A stretch of DNA of 35,478 nt from the NCBI GenBank assembly GCA_937912125.1, contig CALDOK010000240.1, positions 1 through 35,478 of the forward strand, written 5' to 3'. This document shows, in pieces, positions 7,880-16,568 of this stretch (positions are counted from its first letter, which is position 1; each line of letters opens with the position of its first letter). The notes under the pieces were generated by a model. The model saw nothing but the letters and a program-made list of their open reading frames with translations, was not told the DNA's origin and searched no databases. The DNA comes from an uncultured Pseudomonadota bacterium (GTDB lineage Bacteria > Myxococcota_A > UBA796 > JAFGLY01). The position numbers were made by a program, and so were the translations under genes.

Positions 7880-8728
7880 CTATCCGTCCCAGGATGCGTT
7901 CAAGCTCCGCACCACCTCGAGCACATCGCCCGTGGCGTAGAAGTCCACCGCCACGAAGTTGGGGATCCTGCCGCTCTGCGCCCAGCAGCTCTGCGCGCGT
8001 TCCTCGAGGAAGGTCTGACCGTTGACCTGGGCCGCCAGCTCCGGCAGCGACACTGGGTCGGTGAGGAAGTTGTTGAGGATGAACAGCGCGTTGTTGGGAT
8101 CGCCGCGGTTCGGCTCGCAGCCGAGATCCTCGGGTACATCGGCGTTCCAGCTGGTCTCCCAGGCGTGATCCCAGGTTGGGAGCAGCCAGGGGCGCTCGCC
8201 ACCCTCGTCATCGGCGAGCACCACCACCCGCTCCCCCGCGGCGATCATCTCGGCCACGGTGGGCCAAGGCTCGCCGGCCGGGTGGGTGCTGCACAGCTCC
8301 AGCAGCCCGCTGGCGGCGAAGGCCTGCTCGAGCAGCTCGGCGCTGACGTAGTTCTCGAGGATCAGGGTGATCACGGCGTCGGGGTCTGTGCCCAGGTAGA
8401 CCCGGAGCTCCGCCAGGCCCTCCACCAGCGGCTGGCTGCCCAGGGAGCAGTAGCCGTGGCACAGCCAGGCTTGGCCGTCCTGCTCGTGTACGTCCAGCAT
8501 CAGCCCCCGCACGCCGTCGTGCAGCTGCCGCAGCTCCCCGTGCTCCTGGCTGGGCACCAGCCAGCCGTCGCTGGCCGCGGACATGCTGTTGTGGGTGGTG
8601 GCCCAGGCCACCTGGTCGAAGGGGCGGTCGAGCAGCGCGGACTCGTCAGGCGCGCAGGCTGCCAGGACGAGCAGGGCCAGGCAGGCGACGGGCAGGCGAT
8701 GGCGTGCTGTGGGCGTGGCCTTGCTCAC
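7880..8728 (-). CDS. PI-PLC X-domain-like lipoprotein
   Basis: This 282-residue predicted lipoprotein has a basic start, hydrophobic core and lipobox VLAAC (Cys25). The mature part matches the phosphatidylinositol-specific phospholipase C X-domain fold: WATTHNSM with the first catalytic-type His46, GVRGLMLDVHEQDG with Arg74 and Asp79, and LCHGYC with the second His91. Such enzymes cleave phosphodiester head groups from inositol lipids or related substrates; the true substrate is unknown. Several cysteines (90, 94 and later) may form disulfides outside the cytoplasm. The start is taken as GTG at 8728 because it gives a complete signal peptide, though no clear ribosome site precedes it. It is divergent from the phosphoesterase gene at 8821. 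Confidence 0.8.
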   Translation of the reverse strand: MSKATPTARHRLPVACLALLVLAACAPDESALLDRPFDQVAWATTHNSMSAASDGWLVPSQEHGELRQLHDGVRGLMLDVHEQDGQAWLCHGYCSLGSQPLVEGLAELRVYLGTDPDAVITLILENYVSAELLEQAFAASGLLELCSTHPAGEPWPTVAEMIAAGERVVVLADDEGGERPWLLPTWDHAWETSWNADVPEDLGCEPNRGDPNNALFILNNFLTDPVSLPELAAQVNGQTFLEERAQSCWAQSGRIPNFVAVDFYATGDVLEVVRSLNASWDG

Positions 8729-8820
8729 GTTCGCAGGAGGGGAGGGGGGCTGGTGTGGCGATCTGGCGGCCTCACGCTGCGAGGGCGATATCTTGGTGGT
8801 GACCGACCCGCGAGTGGACC

Positions 8821-10053
8821 ATGTTCCTCAGTCTCATCGCCATCGCCATCGCCTGCCAGCCCGATCCCCTTGTCGACACCGGCCCGACCGCGGTGGCGGA
8901 CGGTCCCCACGGCTGCCCCGTGCTGCTGCGAGAGCCTCCGCGGCTGGGGGAGGATGTCGAGGATCTTCCCTACGCCACCCTGCACGTGCCCATGTTGGGG
9001 GCGGCGCCGCAGCCCTACAACCTGCGGCGTGGCATCCATGGGGACCCTGCGGTGGACGCCACCATCATGTGGCAGACCGACCTGCCCACCCTGGCCAGCC
9101 GGGTGAAGCTCACCGGGCCCGATGGCCTTGCGCTCGTGGACGGGGCCTCGTTTCCGGCCCCCGATGACAGCGCGCGGCACCACGAGATCCATCTCTGCGG
9201 CCTCGAGCCGGCCACTGAGTACCGCTATCGGGTAGGCGGCCGCGGAGCCTGGAGCGACGAGCACAGCTTCACCACCGCTCCGGACGATCCCGGCGCGTCT
9301 GTGCGCATGGTCGTGCTTGGTGACTCCCGCGACGACCTCGAGGTCTGGGCCGAGGTGCTCGCGCTGGCCGCGGGCCACGAGCCGGACCTGATCCTGCACA
9401 CTGGCGACGTGGTGGCCCTGGGCGGCCTGCAGAGCCTGTGGGACGAGTGGCTGGGGGTCTCCGAGGCGGTGCTGGCCGAGATCCCGATCCTCACGGTGCA
9501 CGGCAACCACGAGTTCATGGCCCCCAACTACTTCGGCGCCTTCGCCCTGCCCGGCAACGAGCAGTGGTACAGCGTGGACTGGGGCGCCCTGCACCTGACC
9601 GTGCTCAACGACCTGGCGCCAGGGGCTCTCGACTCCGAGCAGACCGCCTGGCTGGCCGATGATCTGGCCGGCACCGATCGCGCCTGGCGGCTCATGTCCC
9701 ACCACCAGCCAAGCTGGACCGACGGCACCCATGCTCCCAACATCGAGGCCCGCGACGAGTGGAACCCCCTGCTCGAGGCCTTCGCCCCCGCCGTCCTGGT
9801 GCTGGCAGGCCACAACCACCTGTACGAACGCACCGTGCCCATCCTTGGAGAGGTGCAGGACCCGGCGGGGATCACCTACGTCACCACCGGCGGTTCGGGT
9901 GCCCCGCTGTACGGCATCGGGACCGAGTGGTTCCTCGAGGTCACCGAGTCCACCTACCACTACATGGTCCTGGACATCGGCACCGACAAGCTGCAGGCGA
10001 CGGCCTACCGCATGGATGGTTCGGTGCTGGACAGCTTCGAGCTGGTCCTCTGA
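8821..10053 (+). CDS. purple-acid-phosphatase-like metallophosphoesterase lipoprotein
   Basis: This 410-residue exported protein has a very short signal (MFLSLIAIAIAC, lipobox-like Cys12), a fibronectin-type PAP N-terminal domain (about 75-155, with TEYRYRV) and a calcineurin-like phosphoesterase domain. Metal ligands appear in order: GDSRDD (167-172), GDVV (195-198), GNHE (228-231), SHHQ (293-296) and GHNHLYER (330-337). This is the complete dimetal set of purple acid phosphatases, so it probably hydrolyses phosphomonoesters or diesters on the cell surface. A GAGTGG-type ribosome site precedes the ATG. With the PI-PLC-like neighbour it suggests surface phosphate-ester or lipid-head-group scavenging (inference). 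Confidence 0.88.
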   Translation: MFLSLIAIAIACQPDPLVDTGPTAVADGPHGCPVLLREPPRLGEDVEDLPYATLHVPMLGAAPQPYNLRRGIHGDPAVDATIMWQTDLPTLASRVKLTGPDGLALVDGASFPAPDDSARHHEIHLCGLEPATEYRYRVGGRGAWSDEHSFTTAPDDPGASVRMVVLGDSRDDLEVWAEVLALAAGHEPDLILHTGDVVALGGLQSLWDEWLGVSEAVLAEIPILTVHGNHEFMAPNYFGAFALPGNEQWYSVDWGALHLTVLNDLAPGALDSEQTAWLADDLAGTDRAWRLMSHHQPSWTDGTHAPNIEARDEWNPLLEAFAPAVLVLAGHNHLYERTVPILGEVQDPAGITYVTTGGSGAPLYGIGTEWFLEVTESTYHYMVLDIGTDKLQATAYRMDGSVLDSFELVL

Positions 10054-10112
10054 GTCCAAGGAGGATGGACCAAGGTGGTCTGTGATACAGCCGAGATCCA
10101 CCTGGAGTGATC

Positions 10113-11684
10113 GTGGCCGACCCCTTGTCCACCCCGTCCCCCCTCGCCGACGTGGTGATCCTCAGCGATCTCCACTGGGGTGAAGGGCGCGATCCCGACA
10201 CAGGCCGGGCTTCTCGCCTCGAGGACTTCTTCTACGACCTCGAGCTGGCCGAGTTCCTGGACCACCAGTGCCAGCGGGTGGCCACAGCGGGTCGGCCTCT
10301 GCGTCTGATCCTGGCGGGGGACGTGTTCGACTTTTTGCTGGTGGGGTCCGTGCCCGACGCGGTCACCGCCCGGCGCCTGGGCATCCGCATCCGGCGGCAG
10401 GAGCGCAAGTTCGGGCTGCGGGCCACCGAGCCGGGCTCCATCTGGAAGCTCGACCGCATCGTGCGGGGCCATCCGGTGCTCTTCGACGCCCTGGGACAGT
10501 TGCTGGCCGCGGGCCACGAGATCGTCGTGCTGCCCGGCAACCATGATCCGGAGCTCTTCTTCGAGGGGGTGCGCGAGCGGCTGCGGCACCACCTGGTGGA
10601 GCGGGCCGGGGCGGCGGGTGGCGACACCGCTGACTGCGCGGCTCGGGTGCGCTTCGAGCCCTGGTTCCACTACGAGCCCGGGCGGCTGTTCGTGGAGCAC
10701 GGCCACCAGTACGAGGAGTCCTCGGTGCTGCGTCGGCTGCTGGCCCCACTGTGGCTGGGGCGAGCGCGCAGCTTCTCACCCGAGCTTGATCTGCCCGTGG
10801 GCAGCCTGCTGGTGCGCTACCTGCACAATGGCCTCAAGCGGCGCAACCCCTACATCCGCAACTTCGTGTCCCTGGACGACTACCTGCGCTTCTTGAGCTC
10901 CCAGGACATGGTCAAGACCCTGCCCCAGGCGTTCCGCAACGGTCGCTTCCTGTGGAGAGCTCTGCAGGACGCCCCGCTGTGGAACAGCGAGCGGGTGCAG
11001 CGGGCATGTCGGGAACACGCCGCGCTGCGGGATCGGCTGGACGAACAGCACGGGCTCGGTGGCGCCTTGGCCGAGCTCGAGGCGGCCTGGCCCGTGGCCG
11101 CGGCCCAGACCAAGGCCCGCCTGTTCCGCAAGATGGTGGAGCCGGCCCTGCGCCAGGCGGGTGTGGCGGTGTCGGTGTTCATCGTCACCCTGTACGCCTG
11201 GGCGCTGGTGTTCAACCTGATCACCGCGGTGCCCTGGCTGGCCGAGGGCCCCTTCGCCAAGGCCGGCTGGTTGGTGTTGCTGGCGGTCTTCACCTTCGCC
11301 GCCGTGGCCGCGGTGGTGCGGGCCGCGGGGCGGCTGCTCAAGACCCACAGCGACACCAGCTTCGCGTCCCTCGAGCCCCACGCCGAGCGCATCAGCCGCT
11401 CCATCGGCGTGCCCAACGTGGCCATGGGCCACACCCACATCGCGGACCGGCGCCTGCTGAGCACGGGCGGCGCCTTCATCAACACGGGCACCTGGACCGC
11501 AATCCAGGGCCCCTGGGACGCCATCCGCCCCCAGGCCATGCAGTACACCTTCGCCCGGCTCGACCCTTCCGGCTTTCGCTTGCTGCGCTGGGACCCAGAA
11601 GCCCGCCGCGAGGAGCCTGTACACCTGTTCGAAGATCCCCCCGAGCGTCTGCTCGAGCGCATCCTGCCTGGCGCGAAGGGATAG
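10113..11684 (+). CDS. LpxH-like metallophosphoesterase with two membrane helices
   Basis: This 523-residue protein has a calcineurin-like phosphoesterase domain related to UDP-2,3-diacylglucosamine hydrolase: LSDLHWG (17-23), GDVFDF (69-74), PGNHDPE (141-147), HGHQYEE (196-202) and GHTH (439-442). The domain is interrupted by a long helical insert and two predicted membrane helices at about 350-372 and 381-404, so the catalytic part is anchored at the membrane. It is much longer than LpxH itself (about 240 residues), so lipid A synthesis is not assured; another pyrophosphate or phosphodiester substrate is possible. The GTG at 10113 has GGAG 5 bases upstream; an in-frame GTG at 10107 overlaps that site. 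It follows the phosphatase by 59 bp, likely in one transcript. Confidence 0.82.
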   Translation: MADPLSTPSPLADVVILSDLHWGEGRDPDTGRASRLEDFFYDLELAEFLDHQCQRVATAGRPLRLILAGDVFDFLLVGSVPDAVTARRLGIRIRRQERKFGLRATEPGSIWKLDRIVRGHPVLFDALGQLLAAGHEIVVLPGNHDPELFFEGVRERLRHHLVERAGAAGGDTADCAARVRFEPWFHYEPGRLFVEHGHQYEESSVLRRLLAPLWLGRARSFSPELDLPVGSLLVRYLHNGLKRRNPYIRNFVSLDDYLRFLSSQDMVKTLPQAFRNGRFLWRALQDAPLWNSERVQRACREHAALRDRLDEQHGLGGALAELEAAWPVAAAQTKARLFRKMVEPALRQAGVAVSVFIVTLYAWALVFNLITAVPWLAEGPFAKAGWLVLLAVFTFAAVAAVVRAAGRLLKTHSDTSFASLEPHAERISRSIGVPNVAMGHTHIADRRLLSTGGAFINTGTWTAIQGPWDAIRPQAMQYTFARLDPSGFRLLRWDPEARREEPVHLFEDPPERLLERILPGAKG

Positions 11685-11706
11685 AGCTTCACCGTCAGGA
11701 GGCCCC

Positions 11707-14139
11707 ATGGCCCAGCTGGGCAACATCTACGATGCGCCGAACCGCTTGGGCCCCAGGGGCCAGGACCTGCACTGCACGGTCCAGGTTCCACCGAGCGCGG
11801 TGGGCCATGCCCCTGGCTGTCGGGTGCGGGTGCCCCTGGAGCTGCCAGGCGGCGGCCAGCGGCATCCGCGGGTGCAACCCCCCGGCGAGAAGGGCGGGGA
11901 GCTCACGCTGCAGCTGCCCGAGGGCCTGCCCGACGGCGCCATCCTGCGCCTGCGTGGCTGTGGCGCGGCCGCCGATGGCGGACATCCTGGAGATCTCATG
12001 GTGAAGGTTCAGCTACGACCCCATGGCCAGGATGGCAGCTGGGTGGGGCTGGTGGATTCACCGCGGGCATCGGCGGGCGATCCCGTCACCCTCTACGTGG
12101 CCCTCGGCGTAGGCCTGGCCATGGTGGCCGCGCTGGTGCTGGCGTTGCTCCAGGGCTGCAGCTGTGGTCCCGCGGGAGACACCGACACCGACGGGCCCGA
12201 TCCCGACGCCGGCTACAGCGAGATCGAGCTGGCGGCTCCCGAGGCCTTCCTGTCACGCCAGGCCGAGTACCTGGCCTTCTGCGACGACAACAACGGGCCG
12301 GGCATCACCAGCACCTACGGCCAGGTCTGCCGGGTGGCCATGGGGCACGATGTGGATGTCGACTCCATCGGCGATGCCTGTGCCAAGCTGGACGCCCGCG
12401 AGGACACCGCCGACTTCAGCGCCGCGGCCCTGGTGCGGGTGCTCTACCTGGACGACGCCACCCAAGCGCTGGACCCTGCCACCCGCGCCCTCATCGAAGA
12501 CACTTTGCTGAACTTCAAGTACTGGATCGACGAACCCGGTGTCGACGGCATGTGCTACTGGACCGAGAACCACCAGGCCCTGTTCCACTCGAGCGAGCTG
12601 CTGGTGGGCCAGCTGTTCCCAGACGTGGTGTTCACGAACAGCGGCATGACCGGGGCCCAGCATGCGGCCCACGCCGCGCCCCTCATTGAGCGCTGGCTGA
12701 ACCTGCGCGGGCGCTTCGGCTTCTCCGAGTGGCACTCGAACGTCTACTTCAACGAGGACATCCCTGCCCTGGTCAACCTGGCCGACTACGCCGACGACCC
12801 GGTGATCCGCACCAAGGCCGCCGCCGTGTTGGACGTCATGGCCTTCGACCTGCTCAACAACATGTACAGCGGCATCTTCGCCACGGTCCACGGCCGCACC
12901 TACGAGAGCAAGTTCATCGACGGTCTGAAGGAGAGCACCGACGAGGCCGCCTGGATCATGCTGGGCCTGGGGGAGTACAGCTCCACCGGCGACTTCAGCG
13001 GGTCGTTCCTGGCCTCGAGCACCCGCTACTTCACCCCGGCGCTGCTCGAGGACATCGGGGCGGACTGTGCGGTGTCCCACGAGCATCGGCAGCGGGACAG
13101 CTTCGACGTGACCGAGGGGCCCGACTGGGGCATCGGCTACACCGAGCACGAGGACGTGATCGTCTGGGCCGGCCTCTCGGCCTTGGTGGCCCCGGAGGTC
13201 ATCGAGGGCACCTTCGGCATGGTGGATGAGCTGGATCTCTGGGAAGGCTTCCTGTTCGGGGACATCCCCGACTCCATCATGATGATCCTGGACGTGGCCA
13301 TCGAGAACGAGACCCTGCCCGACCTGGCCACCCAGCTCGAGCCCGTCGCCCGGGGCATCGCCCTGCAGGGCATGGACACGTACCTCTACCGCACTCCCTA
13401 CTTCCAGTTGGCCGGGGGCCAGGACTACAGCCCAGGCCTGTGGGCCTCCCAGACCCGCATGTGGATCGCGGCCCTGGACCGCGAGGCCTTCGTGTTCACC
13501 AGCTACCCCAGCGACCTGGCCGAGTCTGGCCTGGACGTGGAGCTGGCCGGCGAGTGGATCGGCTCCTGGTTGCCCCGGGCCACCTTCTTCGAGAACGTCG
13601 GCGTCATCCAGTACCGCACCCAGCCCGTGCCCATCGCCGACGCCTACATCTCATCGGACCACACCCACGCCTTCTTCCCCCGGGACGGCTTTGACGAGGT
13701 CCTGCAGGACGGCCACTGGACCTTCGGCATGAAGGGAGAGGGCTATGTCGGGCTGTGGTCCCAGGGGGCGGTGAGCTGGAACGAAGGGAACAGCTACGAG
13801 CTCGACGCTGAGGGCCTCGAGAACGTCTGGGTGGTGGAGCTGGGATCCAGCGCGGAGTGGGCGAGCTTCGAGGACTTCGTGGCGGCCCTCAGCACGGCGG
13901 CCATCAGCGCCGACGCCGGTGTGGTCTACGCCTCGCCCAGCGTGGGCGAGGTGTCCGTGGGCTGGGAAGGCCCCATGACCGTGGCGGGCACCGAGATCGA
14001 TCTGGGCCCCTACGACCGCTGGGACAACGCCTACGCCAGCGTCGAGCATGGCGCCTGGGCTACCCGCGTCGACCTGGATGACCAGCGCCTGGTGCTCGAC
14101 TTCGATGCGGGCGAGCGCAAGCTCATGCAGCGAGACTGA
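11707..14139 (+). CDS. DnaJ C-terminal-like domain fused through a TM helix to a large outer domain
   Basis: This is an 810-residue chimera. Residues about 18-107 resemble a DnaJ client-binding C-terminal domain (LHCTVQVPPSAV; LQLPEGLPDGAILRLRGCG; GGHPGDLMVKVQLRPH). There is no J domain and no zinc-finger CxxCxGxG repeats. A hydrophobic helix at 127-149 ends in LLQGC, followed by a short linker rich in D, T and P like those of the local lipoproteins. The remaining roughly 640 residues look extracytoplasmic and rich in Trp, Tyr and acidic residues. Motifs such as CYWTENHQALFHSSELL (about 281-297) and GFSEWHSNVYFNEDIPAL (about 339-356) suggest an alpha/alpha-toroid carbohydrate-active fold, but I cannot name the family. 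AGGAGG lies 4 bases before the ATG. It could link a cytoplasmic chaperone-like domain to a surface enzyme. Confidence 0.75.
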   Translation: MAQLGNIYDAPNRLGPRGQDLHCTVQVPPSAVGHAPGCRVRVPLELPGGGQRHPRVQPPGEKGGELTLQLPEGLPDGAILRLRGCGAAADGGHPGDLMVKVQLRPHGQDGSWVGLVDSPRASAGDPVTLYVALGVGLAMVAALVLALLQGCSCGPAGDTDTDGPDPDAGYSEIELAAPEAFLSRQAEYLAFCDDNNGPGITSTYGQVCRVAMGHDVDVDSIGDACAKLDAREDTADFSAAALVRVLYLDDATQALDPATRALIEDTLLNFKYWIDEPGVDGMCYWTENHQALFHSSELLVGQLFPDVVFTNSGMTGAQHAAHAAPLIERWLNLRGRFGFSEWHSNVYFNEDIPALVNLADYADDPVIRTKAAAVLDVMAFDLLNNMYSGIFATVHGRTYESKFIDGLKESTDEAAWIMLGLGEYSSTGDFSGSFLASSTRYFTPALLEDIGADCAVSHEHRQRDSFDVTEGPDWGIGYTEHEDVIVWAGLSALVAPEVIEGTFGMVDELDLWEGFLFGDIPDSIMMILDVAIENETLPDLATQLEPVARGIALQGMDTYLYRTPYFQLAGGQDYSPGLWASQTRMWIAALDREAFVFTSYPSDLAESGLDVELAGEWIGSWLPRATFFENVGVIQYRTQPVPIADAYISSDHTHAFFPRDGFDEVLQDGHWTFGMKGEGYVGLWSQGAVSWNEGNSYELDAEGLENVWVVELGSSAEWASFEDFVAALSTAAISADAGVVYASPSVGEVSVGWEGPMTVAGTEIDLGPYDRWDNAYASVEHGAWATRVDLDDQRLVLDFDAGERKLMQRD

Positions 14140-14149
14140 GGAGATACAC

Positions 14150-15577
14150 ATGTTCCTGCTGTTGGTAGTCGCCTCCGCCTTTGCTGGCGGCTTCGTCGAG
14201 AGCCGGTTCACCGACTTCCGTTTCTCTCCCGATGGGGCCTACCTGGCGGGGGCGGCCGTGGGAGAGGACTCCGAGGACGAACGTGAGGCCACGGCGATGG
14301 TCTGGGAAGTCTCCAGCGGAGAGCTGGTCATGGAGCACCATCAGGATGTGGCGGGCATTCAGTTCCACCCCACCCTGCCGCAGCTCCGGGTGACCCACAC
14401 CTTCTATCGGCGCAAGACACCTGTGGATGACTTCACCTTCGACCTCGAGACCGGCGAGCGCAGCGATGTGGGCGCCTTCCCCTTCGTGGGCTGGACCGAC
14501 ACCCCGGGAGAGGTCTACGTCTACACCGACTACCAGCACATCGACGATGACACCTTTGCTGATTCGCTGGTGTCGCGGGTGCCCCTGCGTGACGCTATCG
14601 GTGCGCCGGGTGTGGTCCTGGGCACAGTGTGGGGAACAACCGACTGGAACGAGCTGCACCTGACCGTCGAGCAGAGCTGGGCCCAGGAATTCCCCTACCT
14701 TGTCCGCTGGCTCGAGCAGAGCGCGGCCACCGGCGAGTTCTGGCTCACCAGTCAAGAGGGACTGTTCCGGCTGGGACCGTCCCTCGAGGTCGCAGAGCGG
14801 GTCAGCGCCCCGCCCAAGCTCAGCGTCGCCATGGGTGTCGACGGGCGCTTGATCATCGTGGACCATCGCGTGGTGGTGGACGCGGTGACCGGCGCCAAGC
14901 ACAAGCTGCCCAAGAAGGTGCTGCTGTCCGACACGGTGTTGCCGGGCTCCGAGTCGGTGCTGATGCTGAACGCCGCGAAGGATCGTTTCCAGGTGCTCTC
15001 CCCGGCGGGCGAGCTGTTGCGGGAGTTCCCCTTGCAGCGACCCCTCGAGGAGGACTGTTACGCGGGGCCCACCAACGGCCTCTACACCTTCTCTCCCTGC
15101 TCCTGGCACGAACCCAGCCAGCGGCTGGCGCTGGATACCCCGGACGGCATCCGCATCATCGACACCACCACCGGAGCCGATGTCGGGCTGCTGGACACGG
15201 GGGTCGACGTCCGAACCGTGTGGGCTGAGCGACGCCGGATTCGGGAGATCGAAGAAGAGGAAGAGCACCGGCAGGCCGTGCAGCACAGGGAGGAGGTCCG
15301 GATCGCGGTCGAGGCTCGGCAGCAGGCCGAGCACGAATACGCCAACCGGCCCACCCACACGCTGCACCTGCGGGTCAACATGGGGTTGATGGAGGCCACC
15401 TACGACTGCGCCTCGGTGTACGTCGATGTGCCTGTGGAGATGAGCGACGAGGAGGCCATGCAGGAGGTGCGGAGTCGGCTGTACGACGCCGGCATTCGCG
15501 TGTTGAGCTTCGAGGAGATCCCGCCGGGTGGTGAGGCCCGGTGCCGAGAGAGCTTCTCCAGCATGGACCTCAGGTAG
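14150..15577 (+). CDS. secreted beta-propeller-like protein with acidic coiled-coil segment
   Basis: This 475-residue protein has a signal peptide (MFLLLVVASAFAGGF) and no lipobox. The body has repeated WD40/propeller-style strands (FRFSPDGAYLAGAA; AGIQFHPTLPQLRVT; LALDTPDGIRIIDTTTGADV), followed by a highly charged helical segment at about 358-395 (RRRIREIEEEEEHRQAV) and a small C-terminal domain with cysteines near 420 and 462. The ATG at 14150 is used because GAGGAG lies 6 bases upstream and the signal peptide begins there. It starts 10 bp after the preceding fusion gene, so the two are likely co-expressed. Its last 8 bases overlap the end of the convergent sugar transferase gene. Function unknown; a binding scaffold is plausible. 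Confidence 0.72.
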   Translation: MFLLLVVASAFAGGFVESRFTDFRFSPDGAYLAGAAVGEDSEDEREATAMVWEVSSGELVMEHHQDVAGIQFHPTLPQLRVTHTFYRRKTPVDDFTFDLETGERSDVGAFPFVGWTDTPGEVYVYTDYQHIDDDTFADSLVSRVPLRDAIGAPGVVLGTVWGTTDWNELHLTVEQSWAQEFPYLVRWLEQSAATGEFWLTSQEGLFRLGPSLEVAERVSAPPKLSVAMGVDGRLIIVDHRVVVDAVTGAKHKLPKKVLLSDTVLPGSESVLMLNAAKDRFQVLSPAGELLREFPLQRPLEEDCYAGPTNGLYTFSPCSWHEPSQRLALDTPDGIRIIDTTTGADVGLLDTGVDVRTVWAERRRIREIEEEEEHRQAVQHREEVRIAVEARQQAEHEYANRPTHTLHLRVNMGLMEATYDCASVYVDVPVEMSDEEAMQEVRSRLYDAGIRVLSFEEIPPGGEARCRESFSSMDLR

Positions 15578-16121
15578 GGTTCACGGCTCGCCGCCCGCGC
15601 TGCTTGCCCAGCAGGTTGATGAGCACCGTGCGCGCCAGGATGCGCAGGTCCGCGACGGCGCTGGGCTGGTAGGCATCCTCGAAGGCCATGCTGTCGGTGA
15701 TGCTGCGGGTGCCGTGCACCTGGGCCAGGCCTGTGATGCCGGGCTTGTGGCGCAGCCGCCGTGAGAAGCCGGGGGACTGGGCCTCGAGCCGATCCAGGTG
15801 GTAGCGGGTCAGGGGGCGCGGCCCCACCAGGCTCATCTCGCCGCGCAGCACATTCAGGAACTGGGGCAGCTCGTCCAGGCCTGTGCGACGCAGCAGGCGG
15901 CCCGCCCGAGTCACGCGCTGGGGCCCGGTCTCGGGCGTGGTCATGGTGCGCAGCTTCAGCACGTCGATGGAGTGGCCATGCTGGCCCACGCGCGGCTGCC
16001 TGAACAACACCGGCCCTCCGTCATCCAGCTTCACCGCGACCGCGGCCAGCACCAGGGGCGGGCCGTAGACGATGGAGCCGGGGATCAGGAGGGTCAGGTC
16101 CAGGAGTCGCTTGCTGTCCAT
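15570..16121 (-). CDS. bacterial sugar transferase (polyprenyl-phosphate glycosyl-1-phosphate transferase)
   Basis: This 183-residue monotopic phosphoglycosyl transferase of the PglC/WcaJ catalytic-domain type moves a sugar-1-phosphate from a nucleotide sugar to undecaprenyl phosphate, starting surface glycan or O-antigen synthesis. It shows the re-entrant hydrophobic N-terminus (LLDLTLLIPGSIVYGPPLVL), PVLFRQPRVGQHG (37-49), FxxLKLRTM-type motif (DVLKLRTM), catalytic pair Asp83-Glu84 in TGLDELPQ, EMSLVGPRPL (95-104) and KPGITGLAQVHG. The length matches the minimal catalytic form without extra membrane helices. No other glycan synthesis genes adjoin it, apart from FkbM and SAM methyltransferases some 5-6 kb away. 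Confidence 0.93.
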   Translation of the reverse strand: MDSKRLLDLTLLIPGSIVYGPPLVLAAVAVKLDDGGPVLFRQPRVGQHGHSIDVLKLRTMTTPETGPQRVTRAGRLLRRTGLDELPQFLNVLRGEMSLVGPRPLTRYHLDRLEAQSPGFSRRLRHKPGITGLAQVHGTRSITDSMAFEDAYQPSAVADLRILARTVLINLLGKQRGRRAVNPT

Positions 16122-16205
16122 GCTCTTGACCGTAGCCGTGCCTCGCGGCCGAGTGTGCCGCCGTCCGCGTGGGTGGTCGGGTCCGGTGGGTGAGCGGTCG
16201 CCGGC

Positions 16206-16388
16206 CTACAGCACCGCGCTGGCGACCACCGCGGCGACGATCAGGAGCACGGAGCCAAGGCAGGCCCAGAACTCGGGATTTTCAGCGCCGGTGGAGGGGC
16301 GCATGCCGGCCTGGCCCCAGTCGTAGGAACCGAGCAGATCGGGGTAGGGCGATCGCCGGGTACCAGAGCGGGCGTTCGGGCTGGGCAT
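16206..16388 (-). CDS. small tail-anchored membrane protein, hypothetical
   Basis: This 60-residue open frame has a hydrophilic Ser/Pro/Gly-rich first part (PSPNARSGTRRSPYPDLLGS) and a single C-terminal helix (FWACLGSVLLIVAAVVASAVL). AAGGTGG lies about 7 bases before its ATG. It precedes the sugar transferase gene by 84 bp on the same strand and could form an operon with it. I recognise no family. The composition and tail-anchor layout make it plausible, but it is short and uncertain. Confidence 0.45.
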   Translation of the reverse strand: MPSPNARSGTRRSPYPDLLGSYDWGQAGMRPSTGAENPEFWACLGSVLLIVAAVVASAVL

Positions 16389-16487
16389 GGTGTTCCACCT
16401 TCGTCGGACTGCAGTGACTCAGTGGGAGGACCGTCCCGTTCGGGTCCATTGGGCGCGAACTTCATCCCGTCGGCGCTTGTTCCGCTC

Positions 16488-16525
16488 GGACGATTATCGT
16501 CCTGTTGGCCAGTGGATTATCATCC
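16488..16525. promoter_or_regulatory. direct/inverted GATTATC operator-like repeats
   Basis: GGACGAT-T-ATCGTCC at 16488-16502 is a perfect 7-bp dyad. The core GATTATC plus RTCC is repeated at 16515-16525, with a 23-bp offset, about two helical turns. It lies in the 180-bp divergent region between the small membrane protein gene and the large fusion gene, in a locally AT-richer patch. It could be an operator for either gene; the regulator is unknown. Confidence 0.4.
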
Positions 16526-16568
16526 AGGGCCCTCAGTTGTTCCTCCCCTGCCGTCGAGGTCGGCGAAC

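Noticed and set aside
8725..10101. Long minus-strand open frame opposite the purple-acid-phosphatase-like gene
   Set aside because: The plus strand has the full set of metal-ligand motifs; the antisense product has none.
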